DNA of 64,000 bases from Segatella copri. GTDB taxonomy: Bacteria; Bacteroidota; Bacteroidia; Bacteroidales; Bacteroidaceae. Of this stretch, positions 17,978 to 28,212 are shown one piece after another. How positions within the stretch are numbered: position 1 is the first letter of the stretch; the number at the start of each line of letters is the position of its first letter. The notes beneath the pieces are model-generated. The model did not search any database, was not told where the DNA came from, and saw only the letters and a list, made by a program, of their open reading frames with translations. Where the stretch lies: assembly GCF_949820605.1 (NCBI RefSeq), contig NZ_CATKVU010000006.1, forward strand, positions 1,348,501 to 1,412,500, given 5' to 3'. The translations under genes and the position numbers were made by a program.

Positions 17978-20614
17978 TTATTTGAAATTTACGTTGCCCG
18001 AATCGGTATCCTCAGCTTCAGATGCTTCGTCAGCGAGATGAGCCTCAGCCTCAGCAGCCTCTTCAGCAGTCTTGGCACCTACGGTATCATTCTCTATCTC
18101 CTCGCTCTTCTTAGCCCAGGCAGAACGGCTCTCCTCTTCTACAGAAGCCTCGAGGTCAGAACTCATCACCTTGCATACGCTGGCAATGACATCATTCTTC
18201 TTGGCAAGGTTGATGAGGCGGACACCCTGGGTAGCACGGCCCATGACACGGCAATCGGCTACGGCAAGACGGATTACGATACCACTCTGGTTGATAATCA
18301 TGAGGTCGTTATCATCGGTTACGTTCTTGATAGCTACCAGTCGACCGGTCTTATCGGTAATACTCAGTGTTTTCACACCCTTACCGCCTCGCTTGGTAAC
18401 GCGGTAATCGAGTACGTCAGAACGCTTACCATAACCCTGCTCGCTCACTACCATCACGGTTTCCTTCTCAGGATCGTTGACAACAATCATACCTACTACG
18501 GCATCATCACCCTCATCGAGACGCATACCACGAACACCGGTAGATGTACGGCCCATTGTACGAATCTCGTTCTCGTCGAAACGGACAGCACGACCATTGC
18601 GGTTGGCAATAATCAGTTCGTTATGCCCGTTTGTCAGACGAACATCTACCACCTCATCGCCCTCTACGATGTTGATAGCAATCACACCGTTGGCACGTGG
18701 ACGGGAATATGCCTCCAGACAGGTCTTCTTCACGGTACCATTCTTGGTAGCGAAGACTACATAATGGTTGTTGATGAACTCTGCATCATTCAATCCCTTC
18801 AAGCGGAGGAATGCATTCACCTGGTCATCGCTCTCGATGTTGAGGAGGTTCTGGATGGCACGGCCCTTGGAGTTGCGGTCGCCCTCAGGAATCTCGTAAC
18901 ACTTCAACCAGTAGCAGCGGCCCTTCTTGGTGAAGAACAGCATGGTCTGGTGCATGGTAGCAGGATAGATATACTCGGTGAAGTCCTTATCACGGGTACG
19001 GGCTCCCTTAGAACCTACTCCACCACGAGCCTGCTCACGGAACTCTGACAATGGGGTGCGCTTGATATATCCGAGATGACTCACGGTGATAACCACTGGG
19101 TCGTTTGGATAGAAGTCTTCTGGATTGAACTCATGGTCATCTGGTTTAATCATGGTACGACGTGCGTCACCATACTTCTCCTTCACCTCGTTGAGTTCAT
19201 CCTTCATTACCTTCTTGCAGAGCTCAGGATCGTTCAGAATCTGGTTCAAGTAGTCGATGGTCTTCATCAACTCGTTGAATTCATTGTGCAACTGCTCCAG
19301 ACGCAAGCCTGTCAACTGGCTGAGGCGCATATCCACGATGGCCTTACTCTGAAGTTCATCGAGTTCGAAACGCTTCTCCAAGTTGCGCTGGGCATCAGAT
19401 GGAGTCTTGCTGGCTCTGATAATATGTACCACCTCATCAATGTTGTCGCAGGCAATGATCAAGCCCTCGAGAATATGAGCACGCTCCTGAGCCTTCTTCA
19501 GTTCGAACTGGGTGCGGCGGATCGTAACATCATGACGATGCTCTACAAAATACTTCACACACTCCTTCAAGCTCAAAAGACGTGGACGGCCATTAACAAG
19601 TGCGATGCAATTCACTGAGAATGAACTCTGAAGAGCTGTCAGCTTAAAGAGTTTATTCAGAAGAACATTAGCATTGGCATCACGCTTCACATCAACAACG
19701 ATACGCATACCCTGACGGCCAGACTCATCGTTTACATTAGCGATGCCATCTACTCTGCCTTCCTTGGCAAGGTCAGCAATAGCCATCACGAGCTGCTCCT
19801 TGTTAACACCATAAGGAATCTCGGTGATAACAATCTTGTCATGGTTTTCACTACTTTCAATCTCGGCAGTGGCACGAACCACGATTCTGCCTCGACCCGT
19901 TTCGTATGCATCCTTCACACCCTGTATACCATAGATGGTAGCACCAGTTGGGAAGTCAGGAGCAGGGATATACTGCATCAATCCATCGGTGTCGATGTCA
20001 GGATTATCGATATATGCACAGCAACCGTCAATTACCTCACCCAGGTTGTGGGTAGGTATATTGGTAGCCATACCTACTGCAATACCGTTACCACCATTTA
20101 CCAGAAGATTAGGAATCTTGGTAGGCATCACGGTAGGTTCCTGCAGGGTATCATCGAAGTTGTTGGTCATATCAACCGTTTCCTTGTCAAGGTCATCCAT
20201 GATATGCTCACCCATCTTGGAGAGGCGGCACTCTGTATAACGCATGGCAGCAGGAGAGTCACCATCAACAGAACCGAAGTTACCCTGTCCGTCAATCAAG
20301 GTATAACGCATGTTCCACTCCTGTCCCATACGCACCAGAGCGCCGTAAACAGAAAAGTCGCCGTGAGGGTGATACTTACCGAGCACCTCACCAACAACAC
20401 GCGCACATTTCTTATAAGGTTTGTCACTGGTGTTTCCAATGCCGAGCATACCGTAAAGAATACGGCGGTGCACAGGCTTGAAACCATCGCGTACATCAGG
20501 GAGGGCACGAGCCACGATAACAGACATCGAATAATCGATGTAGCTCGACTTCATCTCCTCCTCAATGTTGATCTTCATGATTCTATCATGATCCATTGTC
20601 TGATTTTCGTCCAT
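17978..20614 (-). CDS. gyrA: DNA gyrase subunit A, with Phe at the quinolone-resistance position
   Basis: The breaking-rejoining subunit of DNA gyrase, which introduces negative supercoils. The 878 residues include the catalytic Tyr126 in AAMRYTE, a C-terminal beta-pinwheel with a GyrA-box-like TKRGGKGVKTL, and an acidic tail rich in Glu and Ala. The resistance-determining segment reads YHPHGDFSVYGALVRM. The Phe is residue 87 of this frame (codon TTT at 20354-20356) and aligns with Ser83 of E. coli and Ser82 of Bacteroides fragilis, where Ser-to-Phe gives fluoroquinolone resistance. Starts at residue 7 or 13 are possible. It is divergent from clpC; a TATCTTTG box on the minus strand at 20736-20743 may be its promoter. 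Confidence 0.98.
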   Translation of the reverse strand: MDENQTMDHDRIMKINIEEEMKSSYIDYSMSVIVARALPDVRDGFKPVHRRILYGMLGIGNTSDKPYKKCARVVGEVLGKYHPHGDFSVYGALVRMGQEWNMRYTLIDGQGNFGSVDGDSPAAMRYTECRLSKMGEHIMDDLDKETVDMTNNFDDTLQEPTVMPTKIPNLLVNGGNGIAVGMATNIPTHNLGEVIDGCCAYIDNPDIDTDGLMQYIPAPDFPTGATIYGIQGVKDAYETGRGRIVVRATAEIESSENHDKIVITEIPYGVNKEQLVMAIADLAKEGRVDGIANVNDESGRQGMRIVVDVKRDANANVLLNKLFKLTALQSSFSVNCIALVNGRPRLLSLKECVKYFVEHRHDVTIRRTQFELKKAQERAHILEGLIIACDNIDEVVHIIRASKTPSDAQRNLEKRFELDELQSKAIVDMRLSQLTGLRLEQLHNEFNELMKTIDYLNQILNDPELCKKVMKDELNEVKEKYGDARRTMIKPDDHEFNPEDFYPNDPVVITVSHLGYIKRTPLSEFREQARGGVGSKGARTRDKDFTEYIYPATMHQTMLFFTKKGRCYWLKCYEIPEGDRNSKGRAIQNLLNIESDDQVNAFLRLKGLNDAEFINNHYVVFATKNGTVKKTCLEAYSRPRANGVIAINIVEGDEVVDVRLTNGHNELIIANRNGRAVRFDENEIRTMGRTSTGVRGMRLDEGDDAVVGMIVVNDPEKETVMVVSEQGYGKRSDVLDYRVTKRGGKGVKTLSITDKTGRLVAIKNVTDDNDLMIINQSGIVIRLAVADCRVMGRATQGVRLINLAKKNDVIASVCKVMSSDLEASVEEESRSAWAKKSEEIENDTVGAKTAEEAAEAEAHLADEASEAEDTDSGNVNFK

Positions 20615-20837
20615 TTCTTATATTAATGTATTATTATTTATTCGTTACTTTCAAAACGCCTGTTTTCCATCCGGAAATCGCGTTTAAGGGCATTTCCTTG
20701 CGTTCTAAGCCGTTTTACCCTTTTGAAATTCCCGACAAAGATACAAAAAAAAATGATACTAAAACGCTTTAGAGGCGAAAAATCGCATTATTTTAGCATT
20801 ATTTGTATTTTAACAATGCAAAAAAGTTGGCATATCA

Positions 20838-20869
20838 TTTGCTATTATTGAAAATAATGTGTACTTTTG
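20838..20869 (+). promoter_or_regulatory. clpC promoter
   Basis: TTTG at 20838-20841, a 20-nt spacer and TACTTTTG at 20862-20869 match the Bacteroidetes consensus and give a leader of about 25 nt. Confidence 0.75.
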
Positions 20870-20898
20870 CACTGAGATATTAAAAAATATAAGCAAAT

Positions 20899-23577
20899 AT
20901 GATAAATCCGTTTTCACATATACAGGACATACTGAACAGAAGTAGCAAAGAAGCAGCACGCACCTTGGGAAGAGAAATCAGCGTGGAGCATCTGATGCTG
21001 AGTCTGATTAGCCAGAACGACAGCGATGTCAACAAGCTCCTGAAGGGCGCAGACATCAGTCCGATGGCTTTCAGCGGAGTCCTTAACAGCAAACTGGAAA
21101 AGCGTGTGGAAGAAACTCCTGCCGATAACGTGAAGGAGAACAGCCACATCCCATTCAGCCAGATAACAGACAGCATTATCAGAGACTCTATCCGCGAGGC
21201 AAACAACTACGAGCACTCCAAAATTGTAGAGCCAAGACATCTGCTACTTGCCATCTTGAGAAATGACAAGAACCCTGTAGCCAACTGGCTGAGTCAACTG
21301 GGTTTAAGCTACGACCGTGCCATCGAAATGCTCTACCCTACTGACAAGGATGATGAGCAGAAGACAGAAGAGCCGAAGGATTTCAAAATGGAACCACAAA
21401 CACCAGATTCAGAAACCCCTGATGCTGGCAGGCAGGAAGAAGCAGAGAACCTGGAGATGGCTGGTGGAATAGAAACAGAAGATGACTACAACGAGCAGAA
21501 CGACATGATGGAAACTGACGAAGAGCCATTCGATATGGAAAAGGATCAGAACCCGATGAGACTGTCTACCCGTTCAAATGGAACTCCGCGCAAAAAGAGC
21601 AGCACCCCTACCATCGACAAATTCAGTTTCGACCTGACCAAGGCTGCAGCCGATGGAAAACTGGATCCTGTCGTGGGCAGAGAGAAGGAGATTCAGCGCG
21701 TGCTCGAGATTCTGGGTCGCAGAAAGAAGAACAACCCAGTATTAATAGGTGAACCGGGCGTAGGAAAGAGTGCCATCGTAGAAGGACTGGCACAGCTCAT
21801 CAACAACCAGGAAACATCGCCTATGTTCTTCAACAAGCGTCTGGTTAGTCTCGACCTGACTGCCATCGTTGCAGGAACCAAATTCCGCGGACAGTTTGAA
21901 GAGCGCATCAAGAATGTCATCAAGGAACTGGAGGACCATCCGGAGATCATCATCTTCATAGATGAAATTCACACCATGATAGGCGCCGGTTCCGGCGAAG
22001 GAAGCATGGATGCCGCCAACATTCTGAAACCAGCCCTGGCAAGAGGTATCATCCAGTGTATCGGTGCCACCACACTCGATGAGTATCGTAAGAGCATTGA
22101 GAAGGACGGAGCCTTGGAGCGCCGTTTCCAGAAGGTTATCGTTGAACCGACTACACGCGAAGAGACCCTGCTGATACTGCACAACATCAAGGAACATTAC
22201 GAGAAGCATCACTGTGTGAGATATACAGACGAGGCTCTCGAGACATGTGTCAAACTGACAGAGCGCTATATCACCGACCGCCACTTCCCAGACAAGGCTA
22301 TCGACGTGATAGATGAAGTCGGCTCGCGCGTACATATTAATAATGCAAGTGTTCCAGCTCCATATATCAAGCTGGAAAAAGAACTGAAAAAGATAATCAG
22401 CAAGAAGCAGCAGGCTGTAGCAAACCAGAACTTCGAGATGGCAGCCTCATGCAGAGATGCCCAGACCAAGATTGAGAAAGAGATTGAGGACATGAAGGCG
22501 CAATGGCAGCAGGGAGAGATTGGCGAATATGTTGAGGTGACAGCCGAAGACATTGCCAACGTTATCAGCATGATGACCGGCGTACCGGCCCAACGCATGG
22601 CAGAGGGTGAAAGCAAACGTCTGAAAGAGCTGGAACACAACCTGAAGCACAAGGTGATTGCTCAGGATAATGCCATCAACAAGATGGTAAAGACCATTCT
22701 GAGGAACCGTGTAGGCTTGCGCGACCCTAACCATCCTATTGGCGTATTCATGTTCCTGGGTCCTACAGGTGTAGGTAAGACCTATCTTGCCCAGAAACTT
22801 GCCGAGGAAATGTTTGGTTCGAAAGATTCACTCATCAGAATAGACATGAGCGAATTCTCCGAGAGTTTCAACGCCTCACGTCTGGTAGGTGCACCTCCAG
22901 GATACGTAGGCTATAACGAAGGTGGACAGCTGACCGAAAAGGTACGCCGCAAACCATACAGCATCGTATTGCTCGACGAAATCGAGAAAGCCAACAGCAA
23001 GGTATTCAACCTGCTCTTACAGGTACTCGACGAAGGCAGACTTACCGATGGCAACGGCCGACTTATCGACTTCCGCAACACCATCATCATCATGACCTCT
23101 AATGCAGGAACCCGCCAGCTGAAAGATTTCGGCAGAGGCGTCGGCTTTACTTCTGCAGGTATAAAAGGCGGATTGGCGATGGATGAGAAAGACAAGGAGT
23201 ATGCCCGCAGCATCGTCCAGAAGAGTCTGAGCAAGCAGTTTGCTCCAGAGTTTCTGAACCGTCTCGATGACATCATCACCTTCGACCAGCTGGATCTCAA
23301 TGCCATCAAGCGCATTATTGACCTCGACCTGGAAGGACTGGTCAAGAGAATAGAAGACTTGGGATTCCATTTCCAGATTACCGAAAAGGCAAAGGAGATG
23401 GTAGCCAAGAAGGGATACGATGTGCAGTTTGGTGCCCGCCCACTCCGCCGCGCCATCCAGACCTACATCGAAGATTCCGTTTGCGAGATGTTACTCGATG
23501 GCACAATGAAGCCAGGCGACACCATCTCGGTAGGCAAAAATTCGAAAAAAGAAGAATTGACATTCAAGAAACTATAA
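20899..23577 (+). CDS. clpC: ClpC-type AAA+ chaperone/protease ATPase
   Basis: Unfolds proteins for the ClpP protease. In order along 892 residues: a Clp N-domain (residues 1-150, two repeats), an acidic low-complexity linker (about 150-235), the first AAA+ module with Walker A GEPGVGKS and [10 protein letters not shown], a middle domain with a UVR-like segment (residues about 500-530, [20 protein letters not shown]), the second AAA+ module with [12 protein letters not shown] and VLLDEIEKA, and a C-terminal D2-small domain. The UVR motif favours ClpC over ClpA or ClpB. The long acidic insert after the N-domain is unusual for ClpC of Firmicutes, but such linkers occur in Bacteroidetes. It is monocistronic with its own promoter and terminator. 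Confidence 0.93.
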   Translation: MINPFSHIQDILNRSSKEAARTLGREISVEHLMLSLISQNDSDVNKLLKGADISPMAFSGVLNSKLEKRVEETPADNVKENSHIPFSQITDSIIRDSIREANNYEHSKIVEPRHLLLAILRNDKNPVANWLSQLGLSYDRAIEMLYPTDKDDEQKTEEPKDFKMEPQTPDSETPDAGRQEEAENLEMAGGIETEDDYNEQNDMMETDEEPFDMEKDQNPMRLSTRSNGTPRKKSSTPTIDKFSFDLTKAAADGKLDPVVGREKEIQRVLEILGRRKKNNPVLIGEPGVGKSAIVEGLAQLINNQETSPMFFNKRLVSLDLTAIVAGTKFRGQFEERIKNVIKELEDHPEIIIFIDEIHTMIGAGSGEGSMDAANILKPALARGIIQCIGATTLDEYRKSIEKDGALERRFQKVIVEPTTREETLLILHNIKEHYEKHHCVRYTDEALETCVKLTERYITDRHFPDKAIDVIDEVGSRVHINNASVPAPYIKLEKELKKIISKKQQAVANQNFEMAASCRDAQTKIEKEIEDMKAQWQQGEIGEYVEVTAEDIANVISMMTGVPAQRMAEGESKRLKELEHNLKHKVIAQDNAINKMVKTILRNRVGLRDPNHPIGVFMFLGPTGVGKTYLAQKLAEEMFGSKDSLIRIDMSEFSESFNASRLVGAPPGYVGYNEGGQLTEKVRRKPYSIVLLDEIEKANSKVFNLLLQVLDEGRLTDGNGRLIDFRNTIIIMTSNAGTRQLKDFGRGVGFTSAGIKGGLAMDEKDKEYARSIVQKSLSKQFAPEFLNRLDDIITFDQLDLNAIKRIIDLDLEGLVKRIEDLGFHFQITEKAKEMVAKKGYDVQFGARPLRRAIQTYIEDSVCEMLLDGTMKPGDTISVGKNSKKEELTFKKL

Positions 23578-23582
23578 TCTGA

Positions 23583-23617
23583 AGAGGGACTATCCACTGG
23601 CGATAGTCCCTCTTTTA
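23583..23617 (+). terminator. clpC terminator
   Basis: AGAGGGACTATC and GATAGTCCCTCT form a perfect 12-bp stem followed by TTTT, 6 bp after the stop codon. Confidence 0.9.
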
Positions 23618-23741
23618 TTATGAACCCGGTATAGCAACCAACTAACTTTAGTTAATAAGAGTTAACTACGAGAAAAGTTTAGGCAATAATTTCTTATTTC
23701 AAAAAATATTCATTACCTTTGCATCTGCTTTCGGGCAAAAA

Positions 23742-23814
<73 letters not shown>

Positions 23815-23846
23815 CTTTCTTGTGAAAGGAGTTAGTATTTTCCTTC

Positions 23847-23917
23847 GCGAGATTAGCACATCGGTAGTGCACGGGCTTCCCAAGCCTGTGAGGCGGGTTC
23901 GACTCCCGTATCTCGCT
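23847..23917 (+). tRNA. tRNA-Gly (CCC)
   Basis: The acceptor GCGAGAT pairs with ATCTCGC, the anticodon loop TTCCCAA (anticodon CCC, reads GGG) closes on CGGGC/GCCTG, and the T-arm is CGGGTTCGACTCCCG. It lies 32 nt after tRNA-Thr and probably on the same transcript. CCA is not encoded. Confidence 0.95.
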
Positions 23918-23929
23918 CAGAACATCAGT

Positions 23930-23960
23930 AACCCAGGGTTGAACCCTGGGTTTCTTGTTT
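23930..23960 (+). terminator. Terminator after the tRNA pair
   Basis: AACCCAGGG and CCCTGGGTT form a perfect stem followed by TCTTGTTTTTATT. Confidence 0.85.
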
Positions 23961-24046
23961 TTATTAACATCTTTTCAGCCTTCTATAGCAACAAAATCAC
24001 TTTTTTCGAGTTATTACATAAATATAACTAAGATAATAGAACAATA

Positions 24047-26650
24047 ATGAAGAAACATATCATACTTGTACTGGCGCTCGTCCTGTCTTCAGGACCACTT
24101 TTCGCACAGAGTTCTCACATGACCGATGATCAGGTCATGAGCTTTGTGGTGAAAGAACATGAGCGTGGCACAGCCAATTCGCAGATTGTTACCAAACTGA
24201 TGCAGAAGGGCGTAGACATCTCCCAGATTCGACGTGTACGCAATAAGTATCAGAAGATGTCGCAGCAGAATGAGCTCTACAACACAACCGCTGCAGGAAA
24301 TGCAGGCAACAAGAGAATGCGGACCAACAATGGTAAGCAAAGAGAAGATTACCAGGACAAGGACAAAGAGAAGCAGGCTTCAACCTATAGCAATTATCGC
24401 ATCCAGAGCAAGCAGAACGACAGCTACAACTCATCTTATGATGAAACCAACCCAGATTATGATGATTTCAGCAAGGAAATGAACGCCCTGGTACCCGATA
24501 CAGCTACCATGGTAAAACAGCTGCAGGCTGAGCTCAACCAGAAGCGCAGTAAGGTTTTCGGCCGTGACATCTTCAATAACAAAGACCTCAGTTTCGAGCC
24601 AAATATGAACATCGCTACCCCACAGAACTATCGTCTGGGGCCTGGCGATGCCGTCATTATAGATATCTATGGCGCCTCTCAGAAAACCATCGAGAGCACC
24701 GTTTCGCCAGATGGTGAAGTAACCATCGAGGGTTATGGACCGGTCAGTGTTTCAGGCTTAACCGTAGCTCAGGCTAATGCCCGCCTGCGCAATACCGTGG
24801 GCAGCAGATATCGTTCAAGCCGCATCAAACTCACTGTAGGACAGACCAAGACCATCATGGTAAACGTAATGGGCGAGGTTAAGATTCCGGGCACCTATAC
24901 CCTCTCAGCCTTCGCTACCGTATTCCATGCACTCTACATGGCTGGCGGAACCAACGATCTGGGTACATTGCGAAACATCAAGGTATACAGACACAACAAA
25001 CTGGTAACGGTTGTTGATATCTACGACTATATTCTGAACGGCAAACTGACGGGTAATGTCCGCCTTGCCGACAACGATGTCATCGTAGTAGGTCCATACG
25101 ATTGTCTCGTCACCATCGCCGGAAAGGTAAAGCGCCCGATGATTTACGAAATGAAGAAGAACGAGAGTGTCAATTCCCTTCTGAAGTATTCCGGCGGTTT
25201 TACAGGTGATGCCTACAAGAAATCAGTAAGACTGAACCGCAAGACCGGCAGAGAACGTGCCGTATATAATATAGAAGAGTTCGACTTCTCCAGTTTCCGT
25301 ATCGATGACGGCGACTCAATCAGTGTAGACAGCATCCTGCCACGCTACGCCAACACCGTAGAGGTGAAAGGAGCCGTATTCCGTCCGGGCATGTACAATC
25401 TGGGCGAGCAGATCAACAGCGTACGCACCCTGGTAGAGCATGCCGAAGGATTAACAGAGGAAGCCTTCACCAACCGTGCCGTTATGCACCGCATGAAGTC
25501 TGACCGCTCACTCGAAGTAGTAAGTGTAGACATTGCCGGCATCATGAACGGCAAGACTCCAGATATTCCATTGAAGGAAAACGATGTTCTCTTCATCCCT
25601 ACCCGACAGGAAAAGATTGTAGAGCGCACCCTCACCATCCGTGGCGAAGTGCAGTATCCAGGCGTCTATCAATATGCCGACAATGAGACCCTCGAAGACT
25701 TCGTTCTTCAGGCAGGCGGCTTGACCGACAAAGCTTCAACCGTTAATGTAATGGTAAGCCGTAGAGTAGCGGATGCCAAGGCTTTACGTCCAGATAGCGT
25801 TATCGCCAAGACCTACACCCTATCTCTCAAAGACGGCTTCGTTATCGACGGCACCCCTGGCTTCAAGCTGATGCCATTTGATGAAGTAATGATCCGTCAG
25901 AGTCCGGCTTATGTAGAGCAGCAGAACGTATCGATTACCGGTGAAGTGATGTTTGCCGGTCTCTATACATTAGACCGTCGCAACGCCCGCCTGAGTGAAC
26001 TCTTCAAGAAGGCAGGTGGAGCTACCGACCAGGCATATCTCAAGGGAGCCCGCATCATCCGCAAAGCCAACGAGCAAGAGAAGCAGCGCATGGAGGCAGT
26101 ATTGAAGATGCAGCGCGAAGAGATGCAGAAGAACCTTCTGCAGCTTGCCGCGAGCAGCAACAATGCCAGTGCCATCTCGCAGACCTCTAAGGATGTAGAG
26201 CGTACCAACATAGAGAAGTTCAACGTACCTAGCGAATACCCTGTAGGTATCGACCTTCCAGAAGCACTGGCGAACCCAGGCAGTGATGCCGACATCATCC
26301 TGCGAGAGGGCGACCGTCTGGTCATTCCTCAGTACAATGGTACGGTAAAGATCAATGGTGCCGTAATGCTTGCCAATACAGTAGCCTACGAAAAGGGCAA
26401 GAAGGCAAGCTACTATATCGATCAGGCAGGTGGTTTTGCCTCAGATGCATTAAAGAGCAAGGCATACATCATCTATATGAATGGTAAGGTAGCCAAGCTC
26501 TCGCATGGTGCCAAAGTGCAGCCAGGCAGCGAGATTGTCATCCCAACTAAGCTGAAGCGCAAGATGAGTACCGCCGAAATGATGAGTATGGGAAGCAGCA
26601 TGAGCAGCATCGCCGCCATGATTGCTACGATTGCCAATATGAGTAAGTAA
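24047..26650 (+). CDS. SLBB-domain polysaccharide export protein (Wza-like)
   Basis: An outer-membrane/periplasmic export channel component for capsule or exopolysaccharide. Its 867 residues begin with a signal peptide (MKKHIILVLALVLSSGPLFAQ). After a helical, Gln-rich and low-complexity segment (to about residue 150) comes the Poly_export domain (NYRLGPGDAVIIDIYGAS), followed by a string of about five to six SLBB beta-grasp repeats (for example VNVMGEVKIPGTYTLS, VEVKGAVFRPGMYNL, LTIRGEVQYPGVYQ, VSITGEVMFAGLYTLD). It is much longer than E. coli Wza (about 380 residues) because of the extra SLBB units, which is common in Bacteroidetes. No lipobox was seen. It begins the polysaccharide locus just downstream of the tRNA genes. 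Confidence 0.9.
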   Translation: MKKHIILVLALVLSSGPLFAQSSHMTDDQVMSFVVKEHERGTANSQIVTKLMQKGVDISQIRRVRNKYQKMSQQNELYNTTAAGNAGNKRMRTNNGKQREDYQDKDKEKQASTYSNYRIQSKQNDSYNSSYDETNPDYDDFSKEMNALVPDTATMVKQLQAELNQKRSKVFGRDIFNNKDLSFEPNMNIATPQNYRLGPGDAVIIDIYGASQKTIESTVSPDGEVTIEGYGPVSVSGLTVAQANARLRNTVGSRYRSSRIKLTVGQTKTIMVNVMGEVKIPGTYTLSAFATVFHALYMAGGTNDLGTLRNIKVYRHNKLVTVVDIYDYILNGKLTGNVRLADNDVIVVGPYDCLVTIAGKVKRPMIYEMKKNESVNSLLKYSGGFTGDAYKKSVRLNRKTGRERAVYNIEEFDFSSFRIDDGDSISVDSILPRYANTVEVKGAVFRPGMYNLGEQINSVRTLVEHAEGLTEEAFTNRAVMHRMKSDRSLEVVSVDIAGIMNGKTPDIPLKENDVLFIPTRQEKIVERTLTIRGEVQYPGVYQYADNETLEDFVLQAGGLTDKASTVNVMVSRRVADAKALRPDSVIAKTYTLSLKDGFVIDGTPGFKLMPFDEVMIRQSPAYVEQQNVSITGEVMFAGLYTLDRRNARLSELFKKAGGATDQAYLKGARIIRKANEQEKQRMEAVLKMQREEMQKNLLQLAASSNNASAISQTSKDVERTNIEKFNVPSEYPVGIDLPEALANPGSDADIILREGDRLVIPQYNGTVKINGAVMLANTVAYEKGKKASYYIDQAGGFASDALKSKAYIIYMNGKVAKLSHGAKVQPGSEIVIPTKLKRKMSTAEMMSMGSSMSSIAAMIATIANMSK

Positions 26651-26792
26651 GTGAAGTATGACGGCACTGAAACTCTTACCAAATGTCCTCATTTCAAAGA
26701 ATGGATAACAACAATTGAAACTGAAGTATCAAATTCGCTGAAAGAATAGACAATAATTGGTAACAACTGCATAACAGATTCTCATCCAAAAG

Positions 26793-26824
26793 TTTGGCAG
26801 ATTCGAAGAAAAGTTGTAATTTTA
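26793..26824 (+). promoter_or_regulatory. Promoter of the small gene at 26851
   Basis: TTTG at 26793-26796, a 20-nt spacer and TAATTTTA at 26817-26824. The 30 nt from GCAGATTCG match the galM promoter at 27 positions. Confidence 0.65.
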
Positions 26825-26850
26825 CAAGAAATAACATAAAAATAAAGAAA

Positions 26851-27069
26851 ATGGACTTAAATACATTAATAAATGCTAGATTAGAAATGATGGGCAACGA
26901 CAGACCATCAAGTTCTTGCAGTACGCATGGTGATACAAGAAAAGAAGCTATTGCACAAGCAATAGAATTTCTCCAGCGCGAATACGAGTCTAATGAACTT
27001 GATGAACCATCCGAATATGGCTATCGAGTTAATGTAGAAATCTTTAAGAAAGGCAAGCCGAGATTCTAA
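26851..27069 (+). CDS. Small hypothetical protein
   Basis: Encodes 72 residues starting MDLNTLINARLEMMGN; not recognised. It is hydrophilic and mostly helical by composition (KEAIAQAIEFLQREY) with a basic tail (FKKGKPRF). The start at 26851 is chosen because a good promoter ends at 26824. It lies between the SLBB exporter and wzz, in the same direction. The upstream stretch 26651-26792 holds no convincing gene. Confidence 0.55.
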   Translation: MDLNTLINARLEMMGNDRPSSSCSTHGDTRKEAIAQAIEFLQREYESNELDEPSEYGYRVNVEIFKKGKPRF

Positions 27070-27147
27070 AATAGTTTTTTGCCAAAAACTCGGAGAATCT
27101 GGGTAATCGTTGTACTTTTGCATAGAAAAATAAAAGTAGATAGAAAA

Positions 27148-28212
27148 ATGAGTGAAAATACAGAATATAGTTATAAAACAGCAGATCAAGCATCCGCTAA
27201 TCTCGTTCATCTGGTTTCTTTACTAAAAAAGAAACTTTTAGCGATCCTAATATTTACCTTTAGTGTGATGATACTGACTGGCATATACATTTTCAGTCTG
27301 CCAAGAACGTGGAAATCAGATACGATACTCTTGCCTGAATCATCAGCAAATTCGGTATCAGGAAATCTTGGGTCAATAGCAGCAATTGCTGGAATAAAAA
27401 TGAATACAGGTTCAACAGAAGATGCTATCTACCCTGAGTTTTATCCAAAAGTATTAGGATCTACTATATTCCTTACCGAATTGCTCAAACAAGAAATAAC
27501 CGTATCTCGCCTTCATAAGAAGGTAAGCATCTTTGAGTATTTTGAAAATTGTCAGATTAAACCGTGGTGGGGCAAATTGTTCAATTTAAAGAAGGAAATT
27601 ATAAAGTCAAATATAAATCCTACACATATATCCAAACAGCAACAGACTATTGTTGATGCTCTATTTGGTTCGTTTTTTTGCAGTGTGGATAAGAAAACAG
27701 ATATGATTTCGGTAAGCGTAACAACTCTTGATGCAGATGTTTCTGCACAAATTGCAGATTTGATCCGCAAAAGATTGCAAATATACATCACACAGTATCG
27801 TACAAACAAATCTCGTAAAGACGTAGAGTATACAAGAAAGATTGTTGCTGAGTCAAGAGCTCAATACATTAAAGCACAACAAAAGTACTCAGCTTATTGC
27901 GATGCCAATGAAGATATTGGTCTCATGTCTTTTACACAGGTTAGAGACCGATTGGAGAACGAGATGCAGATGGCATACAACATGTATCAACAATCAGTGC
28001 AACAGATGCAACTTGCTCAGGCAAAACTTCAAGAACGAACTCCAATATTCGTTACAATACAACCTGCAGCAATACCATCTAAGCCATCTGGACCAAAACG
28101 AATAATAACAATAGCTCTAATGTCGTTTTTAGCCTTTTTCTGTAGTTTTTCCTTCTATATGGTCAAAGATATATTCAATCAAAAAATGGGACATGCAACC
28201 AACGAATATTAA
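27148..28212 (+). CDS. Wzz-type chain length determinant
   Basis: An inner-membrane polysaccharide co-polymerase of 354 residues that sets chain length. It has the expected layout: a first membrane helix at about residues 31-52 (LLAILIFTFSVMILTGIYIF), a large periplasmic coiled-coil region, and a second helix near the C-terminus (ITIALMSFLAFFCSFSFYMV) preceded by a Pro-rich segment (IPSKPSGPKR). No tyrosine-kinase domain is attached. The start at 27148 (MSENTEYSY) is preferred over 27079, since a TACTTTTG promoter box lies between them. It overlaps the flippase gene by 20 bp. Confidence 0.85.
   Translation: MSENTEYSYKTADQASANLVHLVSLLKKKLLAILIFTFSVMILTGIYIFSLPRTWKSDTILLPESSANSVSGNLGSIAAIAGIKMNTGSTEDAIYPEFYPKVLGSTIFLTELLKQEITVSRLHKKVSIFEYFENCQIKPWWGKLFNLKKEIIKSNINPTHISKQQQTIVDALFGSFFCSVDKKTDMISVSVTTLDADVSAQIADLIRKRLQIYITQYRTNKSRKDVEYTRKIVAESRAQYIKAQQKYSAYCDANEDIGLMSFTQVRDRLENEMQMAYNMYQQSVQQMQLAQAKLQERTPIFVTIQPAAIPSKPSGPKRIITIALMSFLAFFCSFSFYMVKDIFNQKMGHATNEY

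Noticed and set aside
17978..20614. Several long open frames on the strand opposite gyrA (for example 17945-19048 and 19841-20626)
   Set aside because: They are mirror frames of a well-supported gyrA with no family features of their own.
26651..26749. A 32-codon frame directly in phase after the SLBB gene stop (GTG start)
   Set aside because: No recognisable sequence, no start signal, and its length is within chance; stop-codon read-through is not supported.
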